Shown here: positions 31,623 to 40,293 of the stretch, piece by piece | Layout: each line of letters opens with the position of its first letter | How positions within the stretch are numbered: the stretch's first letter is position 1 | Source of the DNA: Prorocentrum cordatum | Lineage: Eukaryota; Sar; Dinophyceae; Prorocentrales; Prorocentraceae | DNA length: 64,000 nt | Reading direction: 5' to 3' | NCBI GenBank assembly: GCA_963575745.1 | Contig: CAUYUJ010003891.1 | Coordinates: 1,358,517-1,422,516 of the forward strand | Notes under the pieces: generated by a model | The model's database searches: none | What the model saw: the letters and a program-made list of their open reading frames with translations, nothing else | Told to the model about the DNA's origin: nothing | Position numbers and translations under genes: made by a program

Positions 31623-33464
31623 GTGACGGCGCTCGCCCTCTGCGAGCTGGGCGGGCTGCTGGAGTTCTTCGGCGGCCGCCAGAGGGAGTCCGAGGAGGTC
31701 CTCATCGAGCCCCTCGACCTCGCGGGGGGCGCCGAGTGGACAGGGTCGCCAGCGGGGTTCATGGCGCCGTGGAGCAGGTGGAACCGCGTCTACGTCCAGA
31801 CGCAGGGGAGGAACACGGGGGTGGTGATGCTGCTCGTGAGCCGCGTCGGCCCAGGGACTTCGCTGGTGTGGACCGCGATCGACCCCGCCAAGCGGGTGCA
31901 GATCATCAACCTTCGGGACAAGGCGCGGATGTTGCCGCGCCCGAAGAAGGGAGTGACTTGGACCGAGCACCCAGGGCTGAGCGAGAAGGAGAGGGAGCAG
32001 GCGATCATAGCCGCGGAGCGGCTCATTGTGCGACACGAGCTGGGACAGGCTGGCGCCGAGAGCGCTAAGGCTAACTTGACGAAGGGCAAGAAGGCGAGCT
32101 CGAAGGCCAAGGTGGCGTCCTGGTTCGGCAAGGGGCTCGTGACCACCGTGGTGACGGCGTGGGCCCACAAGACGTGGGGCGGTGCTGCGGCGGCGTTCTT
32201 TGTGGGCTGGAGGTTGTGGCGTTGGCTGCATCTCGGGTCCTTCTTCGCCGCGGGGTGCCACGCCATCTCCGCGGGGATGCAGGCGATCGAGGGCCTGGAC
32301 AACTTCCGCGAGTTCATGGGCGAGCTGTGCGAGTCGGGCGACCTCGAGCTGGGCGCGGCGTACCTGGGCTGTGTCCTCATCGGGATCTACGTGGTCTGGA
32401 CATACGGGTGTTCCTGCCGAAAGGAGGGCGACTCGGACAGCGACTCGGGCTCGGACTCGGACGGCGGGTCCGTGCACGCTGGCGAAGACGTGAGTGATGT
32501 GAGTGGGGACGAGCGGGACACCAAGACCCTGTTCGCGGAGTTGGCTCGGGGGCAGTCTGACTTGGCCGACGCGGTGGGCATGCTGAAGTCGAGGCTGGAT
32601 GTCGGGGGCGGCGCGGGAGCAGGCCCGGCCTGCGGCGGTGGGGCTCTGGCGTCGGAGCCAGGCCCGCCTCCTCCGCCCCCCGCGGGGCCGCCGCCGCCCA
32701 GAGGAGACGGGCCCAGCACGGCCGAGGTGGATGCGTTCATCAAGAAGTTGACGGAGCACGAGGAGCTGGTGCAGCGTGACTCGGGCTCGAGCACCCGGGC
32801 GCAGGCAGGATCGCTTACGCCGAGTTCGAGCGCAGCATCCTGGGAGAAGGTTGGTGACCTGGGCGAGCTCGATGACCCCCTGAAGGACCAGATCGTTCAG
32901 CTGAAGGAGGAGTCGAGGAACCCGAAGGAGAGCTTGCTGACGACGCTGGAGAAGTACCGCCGCGTGGCAGGCTCCCCCGTGGGTGGGATCAAGGCCCGCG
33001 TGGCGCCGACGGTGCTGGCGAGGCTCTACAAGGGCGGGCGGAGCGCCCGCGTGGAGACGCAGGAGTGGCTCCGCTCCAAGGAGCTGCAGGGCGCAGGCAT
33101 CGCGCAGGAGCTGAACATGCTGGCGCTGGTCCTTGACAGGATGATGAGCCAGGGGCAGTGCGACGAGCTGATCAACTCGCAGGCCGCGGAGGTGACCTGC
33201 TTGCGCCTGTACTCGATCTGGAAGGCCTACGAGCGGGTGCAGTGCAAGAGCGACTGGCAGAGGCCGAAGGCGCAGCACGGCGGCAAGTGGCGCTCCAAGG
33301 TCGATTGGAGTCTGGCGGAGGAGTACCTGCGCCTCGACGGGGACCCCAACAGCGAGAACAGGGGGGCCGACGACGAGGTGCTGGAGAAGCTCAGGCGGCG
33401 GGCGATCCTCAGCAAGCACCTGGGTGAGGTGCGGTCGGGGCAGCCCGCCGGCGAGGACGAATAG
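31623..33464 (+). CDS. ORF1 (gag-like) of the YR retroelement, two membrane-like helices
   Basis: The frame is open from 31458, inside A1, to TAG 33462-33464. There is no ATG before 31761, yet codon use looks coding from at least 31614 (LLVTALALCELGGLLEFFGG), so the true start is uncertain; the boundary given begins at an in-frame GTG. Hydrophobic segments lie at about residues 185-215 (AAAAFFVGWRLWRWLHLGSF) and 240-258 (LGAAYLGCVLIGIYVVW). A Ser/Asp/Gly run and a Pro-rich linker follow, then a charged helical C-terminus (KARVAPTVLARLYKGG). It has the position of the gag-like ORF1 of DIRS-order elements; no zinc knuckle is seen. Membrane helices are unusual for a gag and might anchor particles. 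Confidence 0.65.
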   Translation: MTALALCELGGLLEFFGGRQRESEEVLIEPLDLAGGAEWTGSPAGFMAPWSRWNRVYVQTQGRNTGVVMLLVSRVGPGTSLVWTAIDPAKRVQIINLRDKARMLPRPKKGVTWTEHPGLSEKEREQAIIAAERLIVRHELGQAGAESAKANLTKGKKASSKAKVASWFGKGLVTTVVTAWAHKTWGGAAAAFFVGWRLWRWLHLGSFFAAGCHAISAGMQAIEGLDNFREFMGELCESGDLELGAAYLGCVLIGIYVVWTYGCSCRKEGDSDSDSGSDSDGGSVHAGEDVSDVSGDERDTKTLFAELARGQSDLADAVGMLKSRLDVGGGAGAGPACGGGALASEPGPPPPPPAGPPPPRGDGPSTAEVDAFIKKLTEHEELVQRDSGSSTRAQAGSLTPSSSAASWEKVGDLGELDDPLKDQIVQLKEESRNPKESLLTTLEKYRRVAGSPVGGIKARVAPTVLARLYKGGRSARVETQEWLRSKELQGAGIAQELNMLALVLDRMMSQGQCDELINSQAAEVTCLRLYSIWKAYERVQCKSDWQRPKAQHGGKWRSKVDWSLAEEYLRLDGDPNSENRGADDEVLEKLRRRAILSKHLGEVRSGQPAGEDE

Positions 33465-33482
33465 GTTGCGGCCGGAGCTATC

Positions 33483-34010
33483 GTGGTGTGCTCTGGCCAA
33501 GGCCTGAGGGGTCAATCCCCTCTACCACGGCCGCGGCGGCGAGCCGCTTTCGTGCCGAGCTTCTTGCTGGACACGTCTTTCGGGTGGTGGTGCTACATCG
33601 GGCTGGTGAGCTTCCTGACGATCGGTTGTGGGGTCTTCCACGGCGGCGTCGGAGCGTCGAGGCCTTTCTTGTACTTAGAGCCTCGCGCCGTTCTGTGGCG
33701 AGCTGGCTTTCCCGTGCGTCGGAGCGCAGGTCGCTCGGTGGTCCCAGATGCTTACTGGGGAGAAGGATGCGAGAGAGAGGGATCCCCTGAGGAGTCTGCC
33801 TGGGCTTCCGTTCCCACTACAGTCGAGGAGGTCGAGTTCGAGCTTGTCCGAGAAGGAGCTGAGGACAACCTGGCATCGGACTTCGAGGACGATAGCGGCG
33901 ATCAGGAGTATGGCGACGGGCTGTTCGAATGGTTGGATACATCCATCGACCCTGACGGACAAGCAGACGTGCCAGACGGACTGGAGTGCGAGTACGCCGC
34001 TGCAGAAAAG
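33483..34010 (+). CDS. N-terminal acidic part of pol in a second frame
   Basis: This frame has a hydrophobic start (FLLDTSFGWWCYIGLVSFLT) and an acidic stretch (EEVEFELVREGAEDN, EWLDTSIDPDGQADVPDG) with normal residue use up to about 34010. There the RT frame takes over with LVTEAWDLHAARAKWG. The hand-over needs a +1 shift. It could be a programmed frameshift, a lost base, or a separate small ORF overlapping the start of the RT frame (ATG 33748). The first codon here is GTG, so the real start is unknown. Confidence 0.45.
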
Positions 34011-36885
34011 ACTGGTGACGGAAGCCTGGGACCTTCACGCCGCGAGGGCGAAGTGGGGGACCATCAATGGCGGCAGGGCGGCATTGAGCCGCCTGGCAGG
34101 AGGGGGCCCGACAGAGTATTTTGCGAAGGGATCGAGGCCTACGACGGCTACGGCATCGAAGGCTTCACCGCAGTTGAGGAAGGGCGACCTGTGCCCTCTG
34201 AGAGCGGAGCGGGTGTCTCTCCCAGCGCCGGGGGCCCAGAGCTTGGAGGTGGCGGCGATCTCGAGTCTCGCTGGACGGTACCTCACAGAGGCCAGCCAGC
34301 TGATGATCAAGGGCTCGGGGGAAGTCGACTGGGAGAAGTACGAGGCGACAAAGAGCTACTCGGACCCGGCGTGGCGGAGCAAGAAGGAGCGCTTGGCACT
34401 TGCCCTGCGGATGGCGCAGGCTGGAATGATAACATATGTGACGAGGGTACGCGAACATGTCGGGCTGTTCACGGTGGCGAAGGACTTCGACCCCAAGACT
34501 GGTGGTATCTTGAAGTCTCGGCTGATCTGGGACTGCCGAAGAGTCAACCTGCTCTTCGTGGATCCCCCGTGGGTGCCTTTGGGCAGCCCCGCGGGCCTCG
34601 CGCTCCTGGAGCTGGACGAGGCGGTGCTGCGTGGACGGCGGCTCTTCTCCTTCCAGGGCGACGTACCGGACTGGTTCTATCGGTTGCACTGGGGTTCGTT
34701 TTTGGCGGAGTATTTTGTGGTGGAGGATGTCTCGCCGCAGGAGCTGTATCAGTACGGGATGGCGCAGGGCGTGGCGTTGCCGAAGCCGCGCGAGGAGGAC
34801 ATTGGTATTGGGGCTTCGAGCTTAGTCATGGGTTCGGCGTGGGCGGTGTTCTTGGCCCACAGCTGCCTGGAGGCGAGCTTCGAGTCCCTGAAGGCCCCCA
34901 GCTTGACTTACGGCAAGCCCACCCCGTCGTTTGGCCTATCGGAGGAGGAGGCGATCAGGTTCCTGCTGATGTTGTACATCGACGACTACATCGGCTTCAC
35001 CCTCGAGGGCGAGGACGGCGAGCTGAAGATCCTGGAGGACAAGGAGATGATCAAGGAGCTCCTGAACGGCAAGGGGCTCGCGGTGCACAAGGAGGCCTGG
35101 GGAGAAGGGATGGAGAACGGGTTGGGCCTGTGCATTGCCGCCACGAGACCCTACACGCTGAGGATCCAGCCGAAGAAGATGGAGCAGGTCGTGCTGGCTA
35201 CCGAGGCGGCGGTGTTGGAAGTGGCTCTCAGACCTGCGGCGGTGGCTTCTCTGGTCGGGCACTGGACCTGGACCACGATGGTCTTCCGCCCCTCGTTTGC
35301 GATCCTGGACGCGACCTACAGGTGGCTGAGGGAGTTCACCGAGGAGGAGAGTGTGGTGCCGCACCGCTTGCCCGAGGAGGTCAGGAGCGAGTTGAGGGCC
35401 GTCGCGTCCCTCTCGGTCTACATGGAGTCGAACCTGGAGATGGGCTGGTGGCCGAGAGCATATATGACGGATGCGTCCAACGAGGGCTTCGGCGCCCTGG
35501 CTTGCGACTGCGCGGAGGAGGACGTCCGACGGGAAGCTGCCCGAGGAGATGGGGGAGCTTGGGGACCCTTGGCCGAGCAGAGCTACACCGAGATCGAGCG
35601 GGCGCAGGAGGCGATCGGCGAGGAGGAGGACCTCCCGGCCGCTCCCACCATGGGGCGACCTGGGGTGTTGGAGCTCTTCGCTGGGAGCTCTCGCTTGCTG
35701 GAGGCGACCAGGGAGCTGACCGACTCGTGGGGCGAGGCCTGGGACATCCAGCGGGGCGTGGAGTTCGACGTACTGGTCACAGAGAACTTGGAGCTGCTGT
35801 TACGGAGATTGAGGACTGGCTGGTTCAGGTGGGTGCATGTTGCCCCCCCGTGCGCGACGTTTTCGAGAGCAAGGCAGCCGCCGCTGAGGTCGAGCGATCA
35901 CCCATGGGGGCTGCCGGACTGCACGGAGACGGACCAGGCCAAGATCGACGAAGGGAACGCTTTGGCTTTGATAGCAGTAGAGGTGGTCAAGATCTGCCTA
36001 CGCCTTGGCATTGGATTCACCCTCGAGAACCCCAGGACCAGCATGATATGGGCGTTCGCGCCAATGACCGCGCTCTTGGATCTCGAGGGGGTTTTCCGTG
36101 TGGAGGTGGATTACTGCATGTATGGCGAAGAATGGAGGAAGCCAGCTACGTTCATCAGCAACGTGAAGAAGATGGCGACGCTACAGCGGGTGTGCTTCTG
36201 CCCCTCGAGCCGATGCAGTCGGACTGGCCGAGCTCACCGAGAACCACGAGGACGATCACCAGGTGGGCTACGGTGGGCTCAGGTGGCCTGTGCTTACCCG
36301 CTGGAGTTGTGCAGGGCATACGCGTCCACTCTGCAGGAGCTCGAGCCGCACTGGGACTCGATGCCAGCGGGGGCCCGGCTTCGCCTGCAGGGGGACCGCG
36401 GGCGCGTCGTGCGAGCGACTGGCCCAGCCCTGCCTTTGCTGGGCCATTGGCTGGAGAGGAAGTGGCACGTGCTGTTTCAGGGACGATGGTCTCACGCCGA
36501 GCACAACAACGTCCTGGAGTTGCGTACGGTGGTGGCGGTGCTCCGACACCTCAGTCGCACGTCCCAGAGCTGGAATCACCGCGTGCTTTTCTTCACCGAC
36601 TCGTTGGTGAGCTTAGGCGTCCTGAAGAAAGGGCGCTCGTCTGCCAGGGACCTCTTGCACCTGGCGAGGATCGGCGGCATCATCCAGATGGTCTGCAGGA
36701 TCCGCGGGTACTTCAGGTGGGTGCCGAGCAAGCTCAACCTGGCAGACGGCCCCTCGAGAGGTCAAGGCATAGGCGCGGCGGAGGACACGGTGGCGGGCCA
36801 CGTGGGCCGGGGGGTGCCGAGGGAGCTACTTCAGCGGCTGCAAGATCGGGCCCGACGAGGACCGCCTGGAGCTTCGCATTTGTGA
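33748..36885 (+). CDS. pol: RT-RNase H with a C5-MTase-like domain inside RNase H
   Basis: A 1045-residue ORF. RT: SRLIWDCRRVN (residues 257-267), motif A with FQGDVPDWFYR, motif B MGSAWAV, and YIDD at 410-413. RNase H first Asp is D575 in YMTDASNEGFGA. Residues 638-800 then form a C5-MTase-like domain: VLELFAGSSRL (motif I), APPCATFS with Cys702 (motif IV) and LENP at 759-762 (motif VI). RNase H resumes with NNVLELRT (E924), FFTDSLVSLG (D951) and NLADGPSRG (D1000). No TRD or motif VIII is recognisable, so activity is uncertain. The ORF ends with TGA overlapping the ATG of the recombinase ORF (TGATG). ATG 33748 may not be the true start. It copies element RNA; the MTase could methylate element or host DNA. 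Confidence 0.8.
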   Translation: MLTGEKDARERDPLRSLPGLPFPLQSRRSSSSLSEKELRTTWHRTSRTIAAIRSMATGCSNGWIHPSTLTDKQTCQTDWSASTPLQKRLVTEAWDLHAARAKWGTINGGRAALSRLAGGGPTEYFAKGSRPTTATASKASPQLRKGDLCPLRAERVSLPAPGAQSLEVAAISSLAGRYLTEASQLMIKGSGEVDWEKYEATKSYSDPAWRSKKERLALALRMAQAGMITYVTRVREHVGLFTVAKDFDPKTGGILKSRLIWDCRRVNLLFVDPPWVPLGSPAGLALLELDEAVLRGRRLFSFQGDVPDWFYRLHWGSFLAEYFVVEDVSPQELYQYGMAQGVALPKPREEDIGIGASSLVMGSAWAVFLAHSCLEASFESLKAPSLTYGKPTPSFGLSEEEAIRFLLMLYIDDYIGFTLEGEDGELKILEDKEMIKELLNGKGLAVHKEAWGEGMENGLGLCIAATRPYTLRIQPKKMEQVVLATEAAVLEVALRPAAVASLVGHWTWTTMVFRPSFAILDATYRWLREFTEEESVVPHRLPEEVRSELRAVASLSVYMESNLEMGWWPRAYMTDASNEGFGALACDCAEEDVRREAARGDGGAWGPLAEQSYTEIERAQEAIGEEEDLPAAPTMGRPGVLELFAGSSRLLEATRELTDSWGEAWDIQRGVEFDVLVTENLELLLRRLRTGWFRWVHVAPPCATFSRARQPPLRSSDHPWGLPDCTETDQAKIDEGNALALIAVEVVKICLRLGIGFTLENPRTSMIWAFAPMTALLDLEGVFRVEVDYCMYGEEWRKPATFISNVKKMATLQRVCFCPSSRCSRTGRAHREPRGRSPGGLRWAQVACAYPLELCRAYASTLQELEPHWDSMPAGARLRLQGDRGRVVRATGPALPLLGHWLERKWHVLFQGRWSHAEHNNVLELRTVVAVLRHLSRTSQSWNHRVLFFTDSLVSLGVLKKGRSSARDLLHLARIGGIIQMVCRIRGYFRWVPSKLNLADGPSRGQGIGAAEDTVAGHVGRGVPRELLQRLQDRARRGPPGASHL

Positions 36886-38099
36886 TGGCAATGAGTGGGC
36901 TGAGGCTGTGCGAGGCGATGCCGCGGCGTGGGGCGGACGGCCCCGCCACGACCTCGGCGAAGCCCCCCCCTCTGGCTAAGAGGGGCGCTCGGGCCTGGGA
37001 GCAGGCACCGAGCGACAGGCTGCATCACAATGTGAGGCTCGTGGTGCACGCCGTGGACGACGCCACGAATCAGATCTACGAGAAGGAGGTGGGGACCTTT
37101 CTCCTGGACGTGAAGCGGCACGGGCCCCCCTTCTCCACTTACGAGGAAAGGGATGCGGCGCTCGGCGGGTACATATCGGACATGTGCTACGTGATGCAGT
37201 TACCCTTCGGCAGGGCGTCTGCGTTGTTCAATGGCTTCATGCACATCTTCGAGGATCACCGCAATCGGCTCCCCGTCGCTGCCAGGGCGCTGAAGTCCTG
37301 GTCTAGGATGGGCTTCCAGAAGGAGGGGGCGCCGGTGCCGTTCGAAGCCGCGGGGTGCGTGCTCTACGACCTCTTTGAGCACGGCCAGCTGTGCGAGGGG
37401 GCCGCGGTGCTGCTGCAGCTTGACGGCTGGCTGAGGGAGCAGGACTGGGGCCTCCTCAGGAAGACGGACGTGGCGGTGGGGCCCGACGGGGAGGTCGGGC
37501 TCACCTTGGGCCGCAGAGAGCGGGGCGAGAAGGTGAAGACGGGAGCGAACCAGGGCGTCGTGGTCTCGTGGCAGGTGACGAAGGCCATCCTGCGGGCGAT
37601 CGGCAAGGGCGCGGCGCCACGGGACCTCCTCTTCCCGCTCTCACAGGACAAGTACAGGAAGGCGTGGAGGCTGGCTTTCGACAGGGCGGGCCTGGCGGAC
37701 TTCGGGCCCCCGCACTCGCTGAGGCACGCGGGTGCGGCGGCCTACATCGCCGCGGGCGGCTCGCTGGAGGCGGCGCGCCGGAAGGGCCGCTGGCAGACCA
37801 CGTCGGCCCTTCAGCGCTACACGAAGGTGCACGTGCTGATCGAGCAGCGGAGCCGGCTCACCCCCGAGCAGCTTGAGCGGGGGCGGGCCTTCTGGCGCAG
37901 GCCGGCCCAGCAGATCGCGGAGGCCATCTACCGCTCCGACGCCGTGCTGGCCCCGCTGGCGCGGGACATGGTGCACGAGCTCGAGGCAGCCAAGAACGAC
38001 GAGGTCGTGCTGCCGCAGCTGGAGAGCATGGCGGACGGGGGCGCGGAGCCCACCAGCCGCCCGTCTACGGCTGGCCGCAGCAGGGCCAGACGGCAATGA
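36885..38099 (+). CDS. Tyrosine recombinase of the YR retroelement
   Basis: ATG 36885 overlaps the RT stop as TGATG, which suggests reinitiation or a frameshift. The 404-residue product has an N-terminal Pro/Ala-rich part and a helical core-binding region (THR-rich loop, then HIFEDHRNRLPVAARALKSW). The catalytic domain shows the first Arg in LQLDGWLREQDWGLL, the beta-loop Lys in KVKTGANQGV, the H-x-x-R motif in PHSLRHAGAA, and the nucleophile Tyr in GRWQTTSALQRYTK. All key residues of a tyrosine recombinase are present, and the spacing fits Ngaro/DIRS recombinases. It should integrate the circular or linear cDNA at a short core without target duplication. The tail is basic. Confidence 0.85.
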   Translation: MAMSGLRLCEAMPRRGADGPATTSAKPPPLAKRGARAWEQAPSDRLHHNVRLVVHAVDDATNQIYEKEVGTFLLDVKRHGPPFSTYEERDAALGGYISDMCYVMQLPFGRASALFNGFMHIFEDHRNRLPVAARALKSWSRMGFQKEGAPVPFEAAGCVLYDLFEHGQLCEGAAVLLQLDGWLREQDWGLLRKTDVAVGPDGEVGLTLGRRERGEKVKTGANQGVVVSWQVTKAILRAIGKGAAPRDLLFPLSQDKYRKAWRLAFDRAGLADFGPPHSLRHAGAAAYIAAGGSLEAARRKGRWQTTSALQRYTKVHVLIEQRSRLTPEQLERGRAFWRRPAQQIAEAIYRSDAVLAPLARDMVHELEAAKNDEVVLPQLESMADGGAEPTSRPSTAGRSRARRQ

Positions 38100-38383
38100 G
38101 CAGGCTGCCGCAGCCCCCACCCTCATTTTAGGCCCCCGCCTTTCGCGGGTGCTATATCTTTTGATATGAATGCAGGAGCCTCGAGAGTTGGGCGCGTGCA
38201 CCCTGTCCTCCACTTGTCTTCCTTGAACACTTGATAGATATGGGGAAAATATAAGCAGGTTTTTTGGTGGGTGAGAGCGACACAAATTATCTCCCTTTCC
38301 CCCCCTCCCGAATGTGTGCCGCGCTCGTGTCTAGCAGTGGCTGGAAGCATGAAGGCACAAGTGCCAGTCTAGCGATGACGGGA

Positions 38384-38716
38384 CTGGGGGTTTCGCCGCG
38401 AGGCTTGTTGGCCCGACCGTGGGCCGAGGCACGGTCAGGAACCTCTCGGCCTTTTAAGTTTCGGGCCTCACACGGGGCCCCGCCGCTGCGAACAGATACT
38501 TTCGGAGGGTGCCCCCTCCTCTCGAGCCGCTCGCTGTCCTGTGGGTGTGTCTCCTCCCGCTGCTGCGTCGGATATTCTGTGGGGCCTCTTTTCACTAGGG
38601 TTGTCGCTCTACCCCCGCCTGCCCCCAGCACTCTTAAATCAAGATTTAATGGTATAGGCGCGCTCCGAGTTAACATAGATTCAAGCCTGGCTCTCGAGTG
38701 TGGGTGCTGTGTAAAT
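38384..38716 (+). repeat. Split direct repeat B1
   Basis: 333 bp, repeated at 38883-39215 with about 2 mismatches. Directly joined to A2. Confidence 0.9.
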
Positions 38717-38848
38717 ACGCGTTTTTAAACACACTTTTACACGCCCCCTTTAAACGTTCAGATAGCCGCCTCAATTGTAATTTAGGAGAAGGGCTAGCGC
38801 TTTCTCTCTCGTGCTTGACCCTCCTCTCCTGGCGCAAAGTTTCTGCTC
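38717..38848 (+). repeat. Split direct repeat A2
   Basis: Copy of A1 (31356-31487), 5 mismatches in 132 bp. Confidence 0.9.
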
Positions 38849-38882
38849 CCAACCCTGCCCCCCCCTTGGGCTTGCATGGGCC

Positions 38883-39215
38883 CTGGGGGTTTCGCCGCGA
38901 GGCTTGTTGGCCCGACCGTGGGCCGAGGCACGGTCAGGAACCTCTCGGCCTTTTAAGTTTCGGGCCTCGCACGGGGCCCCGCCGCTGCGAACAGATACTT
39001 TCGGAGGGTGCCCCCTCCTCTCGAGCCGCTCGCTGCCCTGTGGGTGTGTCTCCTCCCGCTGCTGCGTCGGATATTCTGTGGGGCCTCTTTTCACTAGGGT
39101 TGTCGCTCTACCCCCGCCTGCCCCCAGCACTCTTAAATCAAGATTTAATGGTATAGGCGCGCTCCGAGTTAACATAGATTCAAGCCTGGCTCTCGAGTGT
39201 GGGTGCTGTGTAAAT
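38883..39215 (+). repeat. Split direct repeat B2 (element end)
   Basis: Copy of B1. Similarity ends at 39215, within the ATG (39214-39216) of the next ORF. 38849-38882 is a 34-bp C-rich spacer between A2 and B2. Confidence 0.9.
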
Positions 39216-39912
39216 GTTCTGGGAGTACGGCTACGATTCGTGCCCCGAGCGAGCGTGGAGGAGGCCTGCTGGTTCGGCCTTGAACTCAGAGCCAGAGTAT
39301 GCCAAGCTGAAGCTGCCGCACAAGCCGAAGCCCGAGGATCAGATGCTCGCAGTGTGGCCTGACGGCGCAGAACGGCCAGTACCCCAGCTGTCAGTTGCGG
39401 CGTGGCAGAGCACAGCGGGCGCGAGCCAGACGGTCGTGATGAAGAAGCCCGCCGCTGCCAAGAGCTGCAACGTCAAGAGGGTGTTCAAGGATGACGTCGA
39501 GGTCATTGCCGACCTCAGGTGGGACAAGCGGCAGGGCGAATCGGTGCGCCTTGCACGCTTGCGAATCGGTGGTTCGGCCAAATTGCGCATCGAGCTGTCC
39601 CACTTCAAGAACGACGAGAAGGCGGCCTTCAGCTTCGTGAGCGAGCTGGCCGAGAGGTACGGCAAGGGGGACATCGACGACGATGGCATCGCGAAGGCGA
39701 AGGCCGACTTGCTCGAGCATGCCTGTAGGAAGCGCCCTGCCGCCGCTCCTGCAGGCTCGACAGGCCCCCATCAGGGAGGGCCAACACCTAAGAAGGGGCC
39801 CGCAGCGGCTCCAGCCACGCCGCCTCCCAAGGCACCTGCAGCGCCGCACGCGCCCCCTGCCTCTCCGTGCCTCCCTGCGCCACCTAGTGTTGGCAGCCGC
39901 TGGCTGGATTAA
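39214..39912 (+). CDS. Dinoflagellate orphan protein with KKPAAAK basic motif
   Basis: A 232-residue frame ending at TAA 39910-39912. It reads EYGYDSCPERAWRRPAG, AVWPDGAERPVPQLSV, VVMKKPAAAKS, then a compact basic domain (DVEVIADLRWDKRQGESVRL, RIELSHFKNDEKAAFSF, AERYGKGDIDDDG) and a Pro/Ala tail with RKRPAAAPAG. MKKPAAAK/KRPAAA motifs recur in many uncharacterised dinoflagellate proteins. The first two bases of the apparent ATG belong to repeat B2, so the real 5' part was probably separated from it by the retroelement insertion, and this is the downstream exon of a larger gene (possibly the one with an exon at 30.2-30.6 kb). Function unknown. Confidence 0.55.
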   Translation: MFWEYGYDSCPERAWRRPAGSALNSEPEYAKLKLPHKPKPEDQMLAVWPDGAERPVPQLSVAAWQSTAGASQTVVMKKPAAAKSCNVKRVFKDDVEVIADLRWDKRQGESVRLARLRIGGSAKLRIELSHFKNDEKAAFSFVSELAERYGKGDIDDDGIAKAKADLLEHACRKRPAAAPAGSTGPHQGGPTPKKGPAAAPATPPPKAPAAPHAPPASPCLPAPPSVGSRWLD

Positions 39913-39989
39913 AGATCGAGCAGGGTCGTCGGCGAAAACCACCGACCCTCCGTCTCGCATCCTAGTCTTGATCCTCTTCTTCCACGTCC

Positions 39990-40076
39990 TCATCCTCCTC
40001 CTCCTCCTCCTCCAACTCCCCTCCTCCTCCTCCTCCTCCTCCTCCTCATCCTCCTCCTCCTCCTCCTCCTCCTCGA
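39990..40076. repeat. (TCC)n microsatellite
   Basis: Almost pure TCC run, probably intronic. Confidence 0.95.
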
Positions 40077-40293
40077 GCCACCTCCACCTGATTCGCAGTT
40101 CATGCGGTCCTCCCCCTACTTCCTCCTCAATCTTGATAGGCGCTACGGCGCATCCTACATCGAAACGAGGTCCGCAGTGTCGCAGGCCCAAGTCCATCTC
40201 GACATATGCTTAGGGACGAGATCCGTAAACTCGAAGCCAGGTTCCCAGGTCTGATGGCGCCGCCTGCAGGAGGTGCGCGTGCTGTCGTGAGGC

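Larger units (their letters stand above)
31356..39215 (+). mobile_element. Tyrosine-recombinase retrotransposon, Ngaro/PAT-like (DIRS order)
   Basis: The layout is A1 (31356-31487), ORF1, an RT/RNase H/MTase ORF, a tyrosine recombinase ORF, B1 (38384-38716), A2 (38717-38848), B2 (38883-39215). Split direct repeats in A1-ORFs-B1-A2-B2 order are the signature of Ngaro/PAT-type elements, which integrate with a tyrosine recombinase and make no target duplication. A1/A2 differ at 5 of 132 positions and B1/B2 at about 2 of 333, so the copy is fairly young. It lies inside the copia intron, same strand. Confidence 0.85.

Noticed and set aside
31527-33515. 662-codon open frame on the minus strand opposite ORF1
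   Set aside because: Antisense of GC-rich coding DNA. It is Arg/His/Leu/Pro-rich with no domain, and codon pattern favours the plus strand.
33483-38099. A single 1538-residue protein
   Set aside because: Only its first part and its last 404 codons look like protein. The middle is the off-frame reading of the RT/MTase ORF.
36885-38099. Phage or bacterial integrase
   Set aside because: It follows RT/RNase H, lies between split direct repeats and uses the GC-rich codons of the surrounding dinoflagellate element; DIRS-order retroelements explain it fully.
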